Shown: positions 1-9,063 of the stretch, in pieces
Layout of the letters: every line of letters begins with the position of its first letter
Position numbering within the stretch: the stretch's first letter is position 1
From: Sphingomonadaceae bacterium
Lineage (GTDB): Bacteria; Pseudomonadota; Alphaproteobacteria; Sphingomonadales; Sphingomonadaceae
Reading direction: 5' to 3'
Length of the DNA: 64,000 nucleotides
Assembly (NCBI GenBank): GCA_024236195.1
Contig: JACKKZ010000008.1
Location: 11,027-75,026, forward strand
Program-made: the position numbers and the translations under genes
The notes under the pieces: model-generated
What the model was told of the DNA's origin: nothing
Database searches by the model: none
Seen by the model: the letters and a program-made list of their open reading frames with translations, nothing else

Positions 1-418
1 CGGCGGCGGGCTGGCGGCGGGCCTCGCCCTCGCCTGCCCGTCCAGCGCCATCGTGCCGGTCGAGCCGGAAGGTTGGGATATGGTCGGGCAAGCACTTGTC
101 CGCGGTGAACTGGTCAACGCGGCAAAGGATGCACCGAAAACGATCTGTGATGCGCTACAACCCACAGCAACCAAAGCGATCAACCTTGCTGTTTTGCAGG
201 GTCGCTCCGATCCGGGCGTAACCGTGAGTGACGAAGAAGTGCGCGCCGCACAGCGCTTCGCCTTCGCAAAGCTCCATCTTGTTGTCGAACCGGGTGGAGC
301 AGCAGCACTTGCTGCGGCGCTGGCAGGCAAGGTGCCGCTCGATGAAAACACCGTGGTCATGCTGACCGGCGGCAATGTCGATCCGACGGCATACGCCCGG
401 ACTATTACTGGCGAGTAA
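1..418 (+). CDS. Threonine/serine dehydratase, C-terminal part (5' end cut by window)
   Basis: The frame is open from the window edge (first full codon at base 2) and shows 138 residues. It begins in the glycine-rich GGGLAAG loop that grips the PLP phosphate in type-II PLP enzymes. The VEPGGAAALAA and LTGGNVDP stretches near the end are typical of threonine/serine ammonia-lyases, which deaminate threonine to 2-oxobutyrate. The protein stops about 10 residues after GGNVDP with no ACT domain, so it resembles the short catabolic (TdcB-like) or serine/threonine dehydratase type rather than long allosteric IlvA. The PLP lysine lies outside the window, so the exact substrate is unknown. Confidence 0.85.
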   Translation, partial: GGGLAAGLALACPSSAIVPVEPEGWDMVGQALVRGELVNAAKDAPKTICDALQPTATKAINLAVLQGRSDPGVTVSDEEVRAAQRFAFAKLHLVVEPGGAAALAAALAGKVPLDENTVVMLTGGNVDPTAYARTITGE

Positions 419-483
419 GTTGCATTTGACAATCAATCCGCGAGCAAGCACTCTCCCTGTCGGAGAAAGAAGGGGAGAAATCC

Positions 484-933
484 ATGCAAGCGCAAATGCT
501 CGCGCCCGCCGCCGTATTGGTGGCGTGGTCGCTTATCATGCTGTTCTGGACGGCGGGAACCCGGTTTTCCGCCATGGCGAAGATGGGGGGCGGACTGGGT
601 GATGCCAAACCCGGCGGCCGCGGCCGCGACCTCAATGGCGTGCTGCCCGATGTCGTGAACTGGAAGGCCCACAATTACGATCACCTGATGGAACAGCCGA
701 CCATTTTCTATCCCACCGTCATCATCCTCGCGATGATGGGCGCAACCGGCGGGGATGCGCTGGCAGCGTGGATCTATGTCGGCTTGCGGATCGTGCATTC
801 GGTTTACCAGGCGACAATCAATGTCGTGAAAATCCGCTTCCTGATCTTCCTGAGCGCGACCTTTGCGCTGGTCTATCTCGCCTATCGGGCCATCGCCCTG
901 ACCCTGTTCGCAAACCCGGGAGTTGTCGCATGA
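484..933 (+). CDS. MAPEG family membrane protein (first of a tandem pair)
   Basis: 149 residues with about four hydrophobic segments, typical of the MAPEG family (membrane-associated proteins in eicosanoid and glutathione metabolism). The bacterial members are mostly uncharacterised. The conserved GVLPDVVNWKAHNYDHL block follows the first membrane segment, and AAWIYVGLRIVHS lies in the third. A strong AGGGGAG-like Shine-Dalgarno lies 6-8 bases before ATG 484. The stop overlaps the ATG of the next gene (ATGA), and the two proteins are clearly paralogous, so this is a tandem duplication translated by coupling. The substrate cannot be told from sequence. Confidence 0.85.
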   Translation: MQAQMLAPAAVLVAWSLIMLFWTAGTRFSAMAKMGGGLGDAKPGGRGRDLNGVLPDVVNWKAHNYDHLMEQPTIFYPTVIILAMMGATGGDALAAWIYVGLRIVHSVYQATINVVKIRFLIFLSATFALVYLAYRAIALTLFANPGVVA

Positions 934-1364
934 TTGGAATGGAAATCCTCAAGCCTGTCGTGGCGCTGGCCGCATGGACGATGGTAATGTGGGCTTGGAT
1001 GTATGCCACCCGCATCCCGGCCATGCAGAAATCGGACAAGATTGATGTCGGGACGCTGAAAGGTGGCAAAACCGGGGACCTCGATGGCGTCCTGCCTGAC
1101 CATATCCAGTGGAAGGCGCACAACTACAACCACCTGCATGAAGCCCCGACCGTGTTCTATGCCATCGCCATCACGCTGGCCGTGATTGGCCAGGGCGATG
1201 GGCTCAATGCACTGCTGGCATGGATTTATGTCGGGCTGCGCGTGATCCACTCGCTGGTGCAGGCCACCGCGAACAAGGTGATGGTGCGCTTTGTGCTCTT
1301 CGCTCTTTCAAGCGTAGTGCTGATGGCGCTGATCCTCCACGCTGCGATTGCACTGTTTCACTAA
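930..1364 (+). CDS. MAPEG family membrane protein (second of a tandem pair)
   Basis: 144 residues, starting at ATG 930 inside the ATGA overlap with the upstream paralogue. The open frame extends further upstream, but only from 930 does the protein align with its neighbour. It shares GVLPDxxxWKAHNYxHL and AWIYVGLRxxHS with the first copy and has the same four-helix hydrophobic layout. The coupling suggests that both subunits are made together, perhaps as a hetero-oligomer (inference, since MAPEG proteins are usually trimers). It converges on trxB, 30 bases away. Confidence 0.85.
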   Translation: MIGMEILKPVVALAAWTMVMWAWMYATRIPAMQKSDKIDVGTLKGGKTGDLDGVLPDHIQWKAHNYNHLHEAPTVFYAIAITLAVIGQGDGLNALLAWIYVGLRVIHSLVQATANKVMVRFVLFALSSVVLMALILHAAIALFH

Positions 1365-1394
1365 CCGGACAGGCAGCCGGACCTCGCGGAAGCG

Positions 1395-2366
1395 CTACTC
1401 CGCAGGTTCGGCTGTCTTTGCTGCATGGTCGCGGGTCGCAAGGAAACGCTCCGCATCGAGCGCGGCCATGCAGCCCGTACCCGCAGCGGTCACCGCCTGA
1501 CGATAGGTGTGATCCATCACGTCACCGCAGGCAAACACGCCGGGAATGGCTGTCTTGGGTGTGCCCGGTTCGACCACCAGATAGCCACTCGAATCCGTTT
1601 CCAGCTTGCCCTTGAACAGCTCTGTCGAAGGGGCGTGGCCGATGGCGACAAAGGCCCCGTCGACTTCCAGCGTGCTGATGTCGCCGGTTACAGTATCGAC
1701 CAGTTCGAGACTGCCCAGCGTCCCATCTTCACCCGCGACAAAGCGCTTCACGCTCTTGTTCCACAGCGGGGTGATCTTCTCATTGGCGAAGAGGCGATCC
1801 TGCAGGATCTTCTCTGAACGCAGCTCATCCCGGCGATGGATCAACGTCACATCGTCCGAATGGTTGGTGAGGTAGAGCGCTTCCTCAACCGCCGTATTCC
1901 CGCCGCCGATCACCGCGACTTTCTTGCCGCGATAAAAGAAGCCGTCGCAAGTCGCGCAGGCAGACACGCCCTTGCCGCCCAGTTCCTGCTCACCTTCCAC
2001 GCCCAGCCACTTGGCCTGTGCGCCAGTGGCAATCACCAGCACATCGCCGACATATTCATCGCCGCTGTCGCCCTTGGCCGTGAAAGGAGAACCGTTAGCA
2101 AGATCCACCTCGGTGATCGTATCCCACATCATCCGCGTACCGACATGCTCGGCCTGCGCCTGCATCTCCTGCATCAGCCACGGGCCCTGAATCACGTCGC
2201 GGAAGCCCGGATAGTTCTCGACATCGGTGGTGATGGTCAACTGCCCGCCGGGCTGCAGCCCCTGCACGACAATCGGCTCCATCCCGGCGCGCGCGCCGTA
2301 GATCGCGGCGCTCAGGCCGGCCGGGCCGGAACCGATAATCAACATGCGGGTGGTGTGCGTCGTCAT
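1395..2366 (-). CDS. trxB: Thioredoxin reductase
   Basis: 323 residues. This NADPH-dependent flavoenzyme reduces thioredoxin in the cytosol. The FAD-binding GSGPAG is at residues 12-17, the redox-active CATC disulfide at 137-140, the NADPH-binding VIGGGNTAVEEA at about 150-163, and the C-terminal FAD motif is GVFACGDV. Length matches the low-molecular-weight bacterial enzyme. I chose ATG 2366 because GGAAAG sits 7 bases upstream; the TTG five codons earlier overlaps that Shine-Dalgarno. It stands alone between the MAPEG pair (convergent) and the phosphatase gene upstream on the same strand. Confidence 0.95.
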   Translation of the reverse strand: MTTHTTRMLIIGSGPAGLSAAIYGARAGMEPIVVQGLQPGGQLTITTDVENYPGFRDVIQGPWLMQEMQAQAEHVGTRMMWDTITEVDLANGSPFTAKGDSGDEYVGDVLVIATGAQAKWLGVEGEQELGGKGVSACATCDGFFYRGKKVAVIGGGNTAVEEALYLTNHSDDVTLIHRRDELRSEKILQDRLFANEKITPLWNKSVKRFVAGEDGTLGSLELVDTVTGDISTLEVDGAFVAIGHAPSTELFKGKLETDSSGYLVVEPGTPKTAIPGVFACGDVMDHTYRQAVTAAGTGCMAALDAERFLATRDHAAKTAEPAE

Positions 2367-2411
2367 GGTCTGTCTTTCCAAAAAATCGGGAAACTGTTGC
2401 CGCGCTGATAT

Positions 2412-3191
2412 CTATACGAGCAGCGCGTTGCGCAAGGCCTCCCGCCTTGCACTGTCCACACCCAGCATGTCTTCGAGATAGGCATCGAGGCTGCCGTGCT
2501 CGTCAGCGATGCGTTCAAAAGCGGCGTGGAGGAAGGCTTCATCCGTGCCCAGCAACACCTTCAGCGCGTCTCCTGTGGCATTGCCGGGGCGATTGGCGAA
2601 CAGCCGTGCAGACTGCCGAGCCAGCACATCGCTGGTTTCATTGGCAAGATTGGTAAGCAGGTAATCGGCCATGGCATCATCGGGATGCACGCCCAGCGAA
2701 TGATGGAGCAACGCCACCGCTACACCGGTGCGGTCCTTGCCGGCAAAGCAATGGACGAGGCTAGGCCCCTTCCCTTCCGCCAGCGCGGCGAAATAGTCGC
2801 GAAAAATTGCCAGCATTGGTGGGTTGTAGGGCATACGGCGATAGAGCTGGACCATGCGCATATGCGCCTGATCTGCGGTGGGAGTGCCCTGCTCCGCCTC
2901 TTCATGCGGGGCGCGGTTGGTGGTCTCCCCATCGTAGAAGACGACTTGCGCGGCAAAGCCTGCTGGCCTGCGGCAAGGGAAACCGTTGCGCTCGCTGGAT
3001 CCGCGCAAATCAACGACATGGGCAAGGTCAATTTCCGCCACTACCGCCAGGTCTGCGTCGCTTGCTTCATGGTGCTGGCCTGACCGCCACAAAACCCCTC
3101 GGCGCACGCGACCGCCGCCAGCAGTGGCATAACCACCATAATCGCGGAAATTATGGATTCCTTCGAGCGGGAGCAGCCTGTCATTGGTCAT
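2412..3191 (-). CDS. Tyrosine-protein phosphatase family protein
   Basis: 259 residues. It carries the CX5R phosphatase signature HCFAGKDRTG with nucleophile Cys148 and Arg154. The N-terminal GIHNFRDYGG matches the 'tyrosine phosphatase family, N-terminal' (bacterial PTP, LipA/MptpB-like) domain, and DLRGSSER follows. The CFAGKDRTG loop, with Lys and Asp, is typical of atypical lipid/tyrosine phosphatases. The start was set at ATG 3191 because conserved sequence begins there; upstream in-frame codons are low-quality. It is divergent from the receiver-like gene at 3342 and probably uses the shared 150-base intergenic region for promoters. Confidence 0.85.
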   Translation of the reverse strand: MTNDRLLPLEGIHNFRDYGGYATAGGGRVRRGVLWRSGQHHEASDADLAVVAEIDLAHVVDLRGSSERNGFPCRRPAGFAAQVVFYDGETTNRAPHEEAEQGTPTADQAHMRMVQLYRRMPYNPPMLAIFRDYFAALAEGKGPSLVHCFAGKDRTGVAVALLHHSLGVHPDDAMADYLLTNLANETSDVLARQSARLFANRPGNATGDALKVLLGTDEAFLHAAFERIADEHGSLDAYLEDMLGVDSARREALRNALLV

Positions 3192-3341
3192 CGCATGGCG
3201 GTGCCAAGCCGGAGCGGACTTGGCAAGCGGGCATCCCACCGATCCACGGGTTTTCACGGAGGCAGGGCGTCACGCGGCGCCAACCGCCTTTGCTTACACC
3301 CTGACAACTATGATGGGCAAAGACACGAGGGCAAGACGAAT

Positions 3342-3740
3342 ATGGCGTACATCCTGATAGTCGACGAGGATTACCTGTCTGCAGAGATCGCCAGTGATGC
3401 GCTGGTGCAGGCTGGCCATACAAGCGGCACAGTGCATGATGCCCAAAGCGCGCGCAGCCTGCTGGCGCATAAGCGGCCTGACCTGCTGTTGATTTCTGCA
3501 TCGCTGCCGGGCAGATCGAGCGCTGGGCTGATGCGGGAATTGCGCCTGTCAGACGAATATCACCAACTGCCCATTATCTTGCTCGGCCTGCAAAGCGCGA
3601 TGTTGCCTTCCGCACAGGAGGTCCTGCCGAAACCCACCATGCCCGCGGTGCTGGTTGGACGGGTCAATGCGATCCTGCATGCCGCAGGCCGCCCGGTCCA
3701 TCACTGGCAGGCAACCCGCAGCTCAGCGCGGCGCGCCTGA
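3342..3740 (+). CDS. Receiver-like (pseudo-response-regulator) protein lacking the phospho-acceptor Asp
   Basis: 132 residues, a single CheY-like fold with no output domain. The acidic pocket VDED (residues 7-10) and conserved Lys97 (LPKP) are present. At the end of beta-3, where DLxLLDxxLPG is expected, the sequence reads PDLLLISASLPG, so the Asp is Ser52; the Thr/Ser of beta-4 is Gly82. It therefore probably cannot be phosphorylated in the usual way. ATG 3342 was chosen because MAYILIVDED starts the fold; the frame is open further upstream without conserved sequence. It ends one base before the stop of the convergent otsA. Confidence 0.8.
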   Translation: MAYILIVDEDYLSAEIASDALVQAGHTSGTVHDAQSARSLLAHKRPDLLLISASLPGRSSAGLMRELRLSDEYHQLPIILLGLQSAMLPSAQEVLPKPTMPAVLVGRVNAILHAAGRPVHHWQATRSSARRA

Positions 3741-3741
3741 G

Positions 3742-5107
3742 TTACTCGCTGGCAAGGTCGCGGCAGAAATTCGCGGTCCAATCCTGCACATTTTCGTCCC
3801 GAACGCTCACAATCAACTTTTCCCACCGGGCCTTGCGCTCGGCGAGCGGCATGTCGAGCGCGACCTTGATCGCATGGCTCAAATCATCGGGACTATGTGG
3901 ATTGACCAGCACGGCATCCTGCAATTGCTGCGCAGCGCCGGCAAAGCGTGAAAGGATGAGGACACCCGGATCAGCCGGGTCCTGGGCGGCGATATATTCC
4001 TTCGCCACGAGGTTCATCCCATCGCTCAGCGGGGACACCAGCCCGATCTTGCACGCGCGGTAGAAACCGAACAATTCTGCCAGCGAGTAGCCCTTGTTCC
4101 ATAGCGAATGGGCACAAGGTCCACTTCCGACCGCGCTCCGTTGATCTGCCCGGTCTTCTGTTCCAGCAAGGTGCGGATCTGCTGGTAGGATTCTACGTCT
4201 TCCCGGCTTGGCGGAGCAATCTGGATATAGACGAGGTCGCGCACGATCCGATACTGATCAAAAAGCGCCCGATCCCGTCAATACGCTCAGGCAGACCTTT
4301 GGAATAATCAAGCCGGTCCACCCCCAGCATCGCAGTGCGATCGCGCGTGCTGGAGATGATCCGCTGTTCGGCCTGTTTCGCTTCCGCTGTGTCACCCTGA
4401 GCCGACAAATGTTCGTAATCAATCCCGATGGGGTAAGCCCGTGCGACCACTGTGCGGCCTTCAAAGCAGATCGTGCCGCTCTCTTCATCCACTTCCGCGC
4501 CTAATTCCTTGCGGCAGTAATGGAAGCTCTCCAGCCATTCGGTCGTCTGGAAGCCCAGCAAGTCATAGGCCAGCATTGTGCGCACCAGTCGCTCGTGAAA
4601 CGGCAGCGAGACGAACAGGCGTGTCGGTGGCCACAGGATATGCAGAAGAAGCCGATCCGGTTCCTCAGCCCGCGTGAGCGCAACCCGCTCGCCAAAGGGA
4701 TCAGGTGGTAATCATGCACCCAGACCAGATCTGATGGTTCGATTAGCGGCGCGGCGCTGTCTGCGAAGCGTTCATTCACCGTTCATAACCGCGCCCGAAT
4801 TCCCGCTCATATTCCGTCAGGTCAATACGGTAATGGAACAGCGGCCACAGCGTCGAGTTGGCATAGCCGTTATAATATTCGTCTACATCCTGCTGTTCGA
4901 GGTCAATCGTCGCAGTGGTCACGCCATCATGGCGCTGCAAATTGATATTGCCCGTGAAACTGTCTGTTTCCTGACCCGACCAGCCAAACCAGATGCCGCC
5001 GTTCTTCTTCAGCGCGGCGTTGAGCGCACCCGCAAGCCCCCTTGCGCGCCCGCCGCCCGCGCGCTTCGGCACGGCCACCGGTTCGAAATGACGACCAGCC
5101 TGCTCAC
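3742..5107 (-). pseudogene. otsA: Trehalose-6-phosphate synthase, broken by five frameshifts (probable sequence errors)
   Basis: Read across frames this is a full-length GT20 enzyme of about 456 residues that makes trehalose-6-phosphate from UDP-glucose and glucose-6-phosphate. Starting at GTG 5107 (Shine-Dalgarno GGAGG), the pieces SRLVVISNR, GGIWFGWSGQETD, WVHDYHLIPLA, GVDRLDYSKGLPERI, IQIAPPSREDVESYQQIR and LVSPLSDGMNLVAKEY follow in order without gaps or internal stops. The frame slips near 5079, 4780, 4645, 4260 and 4095. Adding one base at each (for example CGGTG to CGGGTG, or five T to six T) restores the frame. Such regular one-base losses point to sequencing error. It lies last in the otsB-GH15-otsA cluster. 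Confidence 0.85.
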
Positions 5108-5108
5108 C

Positions 5109-6867
5109 TTACTTCCTCCAGCTTTTGACAGCAATCCGGCACAATTGATGACCCTGACCAGCGAATAGGTCTGGGGAAATTCCCCAATTCGCCGGTTTCG
5201 AAATCGAGGTCTTCGCTCAACAGGCCGGATCCGTCGTGGCTGAGCATGGCCGGAACAGGGTTCGCGCTTTTCGCTCCGCCCTACCAGCACCAGCGCCTGA
5301 TCAGCCAGAAGGTGCACACGTTGAAGGCGGTTTCAGGCAGCCCGAAATCATCCTCTGACGCGTAACGCAACATATGCTCCCCGCGCCGCAATTCCTTCTC
5401 CACGGCTGCAAAGGTGGACGGAAGCGTGGATCATCCGGCGAGCGCAGTTCGACCATTTGTAGCAAGCTGGCATCGAGATAGTCACTTTCAAAGCTGGCGC
5501 CGTAATGGCCGCCATGCTCACCAGTTTCGACCCATGCTTCCTGCTGGATCAACTGATGGATGCTATCCGCCCGTTCCGCCAGAAGGCTGCCCTGTCAGGC
5601 TTGCCAATATGCGCCGCAACATTGGCGAGACGGTCACAGCAGCCCAGCTCATCACCGCTGAATAGGTGTGCACTTCCTGTCGGGTACGGAATTCCCACAA
5701 TCCTGCATCGGGCTGGTTGTGCATTTTCGAGCAGTTTCGCCCACTTGCTCCAGTTTTCAAAGTCCCGCTCATCCGCCATCCGCAGCAGCCGGTGGTCAAG
5801 GAAGCCCTGCGCTGTGGGGAGCACGATCTGGCCATAGGCATCATGCTGGACACGGAGATAGGCCGCATTACCGCGCCGCACCGGCCCCATACTCCGATAA
5901 CCGGCCAGATAGGCCGCCGTTGTCTCGTCCAGCTCGCTTTCACCCATGACCGAGTAAAGCGGCTGCACTTGCCCCTTGGCCGAGTCCACGATATTGCGCA
6001 GATAACCGAGATATTTCTCCAGCACGTCCAGCGCTCCCAGCCGGTTGAGCGCCTGCACCGTGTAATAGGAATCGCGGATCCAGCAGTAACGATAGTCCCA
6101 ATTCCGTTCTGAATTGGCGGCTTCAGGATGGACGTCGTCAGCGCGGCGACAATCGCGCCGGTCTCTTCATGCTGGCATAATTTGAGCGTGATGGCACAAC
6201 GGATCACTTCATCCTGCCATTCAAAGGGCGTGGCCAGCCGCGCACCCAGAGTTGCCAATATTGGCGCGTACTCTGCTCCATGCGGCGGATTTCTTCACGG
6301 AGGTTGCCGGTAAAGGGCTCGTCCGGCCCAAGGAAGAAATGCGTGTCATGCTCAATCCGGAAAGTACGCCCTTCACGGATGTAGCCCACCGGCGCATCGG
6401 TGGAGAGGCGCAAAGCCTGACGCCCGACGAGGTAACGGATGTGGTTCGTGCCATTGGTCGTCTCTGCCAGCCCGGCACCGTAATCCTTCATCGGGCGCAG
6501 CGACCTTGACCCGCGGATTGCCGGAAATTGGCCGCACAATCCGTGCAAAAGCGACCGGCGGTACATCCTGCCGGATTGTTCGAAACGCGGGCAGAAATCG
6601 AGCACTTCCACCGCACTTCCGTCGCTGGCTTCAACGTAGTCAGCAGGATCGGCGTGTTGCGGATATATTCCTGTTTGGCGCTGACCTGCCCCTCCAGCTC
6701 GAACCGCCAGACCCGGCATCACGTTGGTCACCGTTGAGCAAGGCGCAAAACACAGGATCGCCATCCACACGCGGTACGCAGCCCCAGACGATTGACCCCT
6801 GCTGGTCGACCAGACCGCTCACCTGACAATTACCGACGGGCCAAAGTTCGAGGGATGGTTGCTGCAT
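5109..6867 (-). pseudogene. Glycoside hydrolase family 15 (glucoamylase/trehalase-like), broken by ten or so frameshifts (probable sequence errors)
   Basis: Begins at ATG 6867, overlapping the otsB stop (TGATG), and ends at TAA 5109, two bases before the otsA GTG. Pieced together it gives about 590 residues, the usual length of bacterial GH15 proteins. Recognisable blocks in order are PSLELWPVGNCQVSGLVD (N-terminal domain), GAIVAALTTSI, YLRNIVDSAKGQVQPLYSV, EVHTYSAVMSWA (read across frames), WVETGEHGGHYGASFESDYL and FPQTYSLV. Frame changes occur near 6707, 6640, 6560, 6230, 6118, 5720, 5572, 5430 and 5320, mostly beside short homopolymers. In this cluster the enzyme probably hydrolyses trehalose or a related glucan (inference from context). 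Confidence 0.8.
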
Positions 6868-7616
6868 CAAAGGTCAAGCTCCAGCCAGGAATGAACATGC
6901 GAAATATCGGGCAGGTGGAATTGGGCAGTGTCGCTCACCCGCTCCCCTACCGCGATACCGAAACCGCCAAATTCGCGGGCTGCACGGAACCCGTCTTCAT
7001 CCGTCACATCATCGCCAATGAAGATCGGGTGCGCGCCATAAAACGGTTCCCCCGACATGAAGGCGGCCACAGCACCTGCCTTGCCATCGCCGCGCGGGAC
7101 CAGTTCGACGACACATTTGCCTGCTTTGATGGCGAGCTCATATTGTTCTGCCAGCAAGCTGGAAAAGCGCGAAACTGCGCGCTCCATCTGCGGCCGGTCC
7201 CGGTAATGCAGCGCCGCCCCATGGGATTTGTGTTCCAATAACAGGCCATGGCGCTCTGCAAATTCCGCGAGGTCGCGCAAAACAAATTGGGCAAGTGGTT
7301 CCGGCTCTTCACCAATCACCGATCCATCGGCGGCGACACGCATATCACCATGCGAGCCAGCCCGGGCCATTCCCGACAAGTCGAGGTGCCCACAAAGGTC
7401 ATCCAGTGACCGACCGCTGACGATAGCCAGGCGCCCGTCCAGCCGCGCTGAAAGTAACTGCAAGGAACGACACAGGCCCGCCGGCACTTTGATTGCATCA
7501 GGCCGGGGCGCTATCTCAACCAGCGTTCCATCGAAATCGAGGAACAGCGCGATCGCCATTTCCTCACAGAGCGATTGCAGGCTGGGAGGTGGCGCAGAGA
7601 CTGGCTGATGCGTCAT
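6867..7616 (-). CDS. otsB: Trehalose-6-phosphate phosphatase
   Basis: 249 residues. This HAD-superfamily enzyme removes phosphate from trehalose-6-phosphate to give the compatible solute trehalose. HAD motif I is FLDFDGTL (nucleophile Asp27, general acid Asp29), motif II IVSGR follows, the conserved Lys is in VELVPRGDGK, and motif IV is GDDVTDED near residue 200. The start was set at ATG 7616; a TTG one codon earlier is unlikely. It is first of the otsB-GH15-otsA set with a one-base overlap into GH15, and is intact while its two partners are frameshifted. Confidence 0.93.
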   Translation of the reverse strand: MTHQPVSAPPPSLQSLCEEMAIALFLDFDGTLVEIAPRPDAIKVPAGLCRSLQLLSARLDGRLAIVSGRSLDDLCGHLDLSGMARAGSHGDMRVAADGSVIGEEPEPLAQFVLRDLAEFAERHGLLLEHKSHGAALHYRDRPQMERAVSRFSSLLAEQYELAIKAGKCVVELVPRGDGKAGAVAAFMSGEPFYGAHPIFIGDDVTDEDGFRAAREFGGFGIAVGERVSDTAQFHLPDISHVHSWLELDL

Positions 7617-7700
7617 CAAGCCGCAGCATAGCCATGATGCGTCCGAGGTAAATGCCGAATTTGCCGCAGTGCAGCAAATCGCTTTGCACTGCGCTGCGGG

Positions 7701-8606
7701 TCAGCCCTTGCCCTTGGTCTTGGTTTTGCCGTCCTGCGCATTGGCGGCAATGAAGTCGATTATCTGCCCGGCAATATCCTTGCCCGTGGCATTTTCGATC
7801 CCTTCCAGCCCGGGGGAGCTGTTTACTTCCATGATGACCGGTCCGTGGTTGCTGCGCAGCATGTCCACCCCGCACACATTCAGCCCCATACGCTTGGCCG
7901 CACTGACAGCGGTGGCCCGTTCTGCAGGGGTAATCTTGGCCAGCTTGGCACTGCCGCCGCGATGGAGGTTGCTCCGGAAGTCATCCGCTGCACCAGTTCG
8001 CTGCATCGCCGCCACAACCTTGCCGCCGATCACCAGCGCGCGAATATCGGTGCCGCCGGCTTCCTTGATGAATTCCTGCACCAGGATGTTGACATTGGCA
8101 CCGCGGAAAGCCTCGATCACCGACTTCGCGCTGCTCATGGTTTCGGCCAGCACCACCCCGATGCCCTGCGTCCCTTCCAGCAGCTTGATCACCACCGGCG
8201 GTCCTTTTACCGCCTTGATGATCTCCTCCGCCTGCTTGGGATCATTGGCATAGGCAGTCAGCGGCAGCCCCAGCCCATGCTTGGCCAGGATCTGCATGCT
8301 CCGCAACTTGTCCCGACTGCGACCGATCGCCACGCTTTCGTTGAGCGGCCACACTCCGCCCATTTCGAACTGGCGAAGTACCGCGAGGCCGTAATTGGTG
8401 ATGGACGCCCCGATACGTGGGATCACCGCATCATATTTGGGCAGCGTCTGGCTGTTATAGGTCAGCGTCGGCCGGTGGCTGGCGATATTAACCGTGCAGC
8501 GCAGCGTGTTGAGGATATCCAGCTCATGCCCGCGCTCTTCCGCCGCAGCTTTCAGCCGCTGGTGCGAATAGAGGTCGGGATTGCGGGCAAGCATCGCAAT
8601 TTTCAT
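7701..8606 (-). CDS. rimK: RimK-type ATP-grasp alpha-L-glutamate ligase
   Basis: 301 residues. ATP-grasp ligases of this family add glutamate residues to the C-terminus of ribosomal protein S6 or form related peptide bonds. Visible features are the N-terminal domain, the ATP-grasp lysines around PPVVIKLLEGTQGIGV, the NILVQEFIKEAGGTDIRALVIGGKVVAAM strand block (read as shorter motifs), and the metal-binding MEVNSSPGLEGIE. Start ATG 8606 gives MKIAMLAR, the family N-terminus. A Lys/Gly-rich tail ends the protein. It lies 13 bases after the retropepsin-like gene, a known partner of rimK. Confidence 0.92.
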   Translation of the reverse strand: MKIAMLARNPDLYSHQRLKAAAEERGHELDILNTLRCTVNIASHRPTLTYNSQTLPKYDAVIPRIGASITNYGLAVLRQFEMGGVWPLNESVAIGRSRDKLRSMQILAKHGLGLPLTAYANDPKQAEEIIKAVKGPPVVIKLLEGTQGIGVVLAETMSSAKSVIEAFRGANVNILVQEFIKEAGGTDIRALVIGGKVVAAMQRTGAADDFRSNLHRGGSAKLAKITPAERATAVSAAKRMGLNVCGVDMLRSNHGPVIMEVNSSPGLEGIENATGKDIAGQIIDFIAANAQDGKTKTKGKG

Positions 8607-8619
8607 CGCGCAGGGACTT

Positions 8620-9063
8620 TCAGAAAGGTTTGGCGGACTGGAGCCAGGACCGGCCCGGATCGACGCAGAATCGCCGACGCAGGGCCATCCGGCCAATAAG
8701 CACCGGATACTTCATGTCGCTCCGATCTGCGAGGCTGAATTCGGTGCGGAAACGCATTTCACCGATGGCCAGACTCGTCTTGACGATAAGTCGCTCCTCC
8801 GCCGTGCCGTTGGAGCTGGTGATGCTGCGATGCTCGACATGCGGTGCCTCGACCCGGCGAGGTGCGAAACCCGCGCCGAGGTCCAGCAAGAAGCGCACCC
8901 AATGCGCTCCATCGCGGTCGAACAATTCCGGTTCGAGCGCATGGAGCGAAGAGGTTTGCGCCCCGGTGTCGATCTTGGCGGCGAGGCCGGTGACACCAAG
9001 GTCAGGCAGGTCAACCGCCTCGCGCCAGCCGACAGTGGCCAGCGGAGGCTTGGCGCTTACCAT
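8620..9063 (-). CDS. RimB-like retropepsin-like aspartic protease/ATP-dependent zinc protease family protein
   Basis: 147 residues. The KIDTGAQTSSLHA block carries the Asp-Thr-Gly triad (Asp32) of the small pepsin-like fold formerly called 'ATP-dependent zinc protease'. Later blocks KTSLAIG and YPVLIGRMAL are also family-typical. Members sit beside rimK in many proteobacteria and are thought to trim the glutamate chains added by RimK. The ATG at 9063 overlaps the end of the upstream M2 peptidase by seven bases, and rimK begins 13 bases after its stop, so the three genes form one operon. Confidence 0.85.
   Translation of the reverse strand: MVSAKPPLATVGWREAVDLPDLGVTGLAAKIDTGAQTSSLHALEPELFDRDGAHWVRFLLDLGAGFAPRRVEAPHVEHRSITSSNGTAEERLIVKTSLAIGEMRFRTEFSLADRSDMKYPVLIGRMALRRRFCVDPGRSWLQSAKPF

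Noticed and set aside
3742..6867. Programmed frameshifting as explanation for otsA/GH15
   Set aside because: Too many slips in one direction, no slippery heptamers with downstream structures, and the same pattern occurs in ffh.
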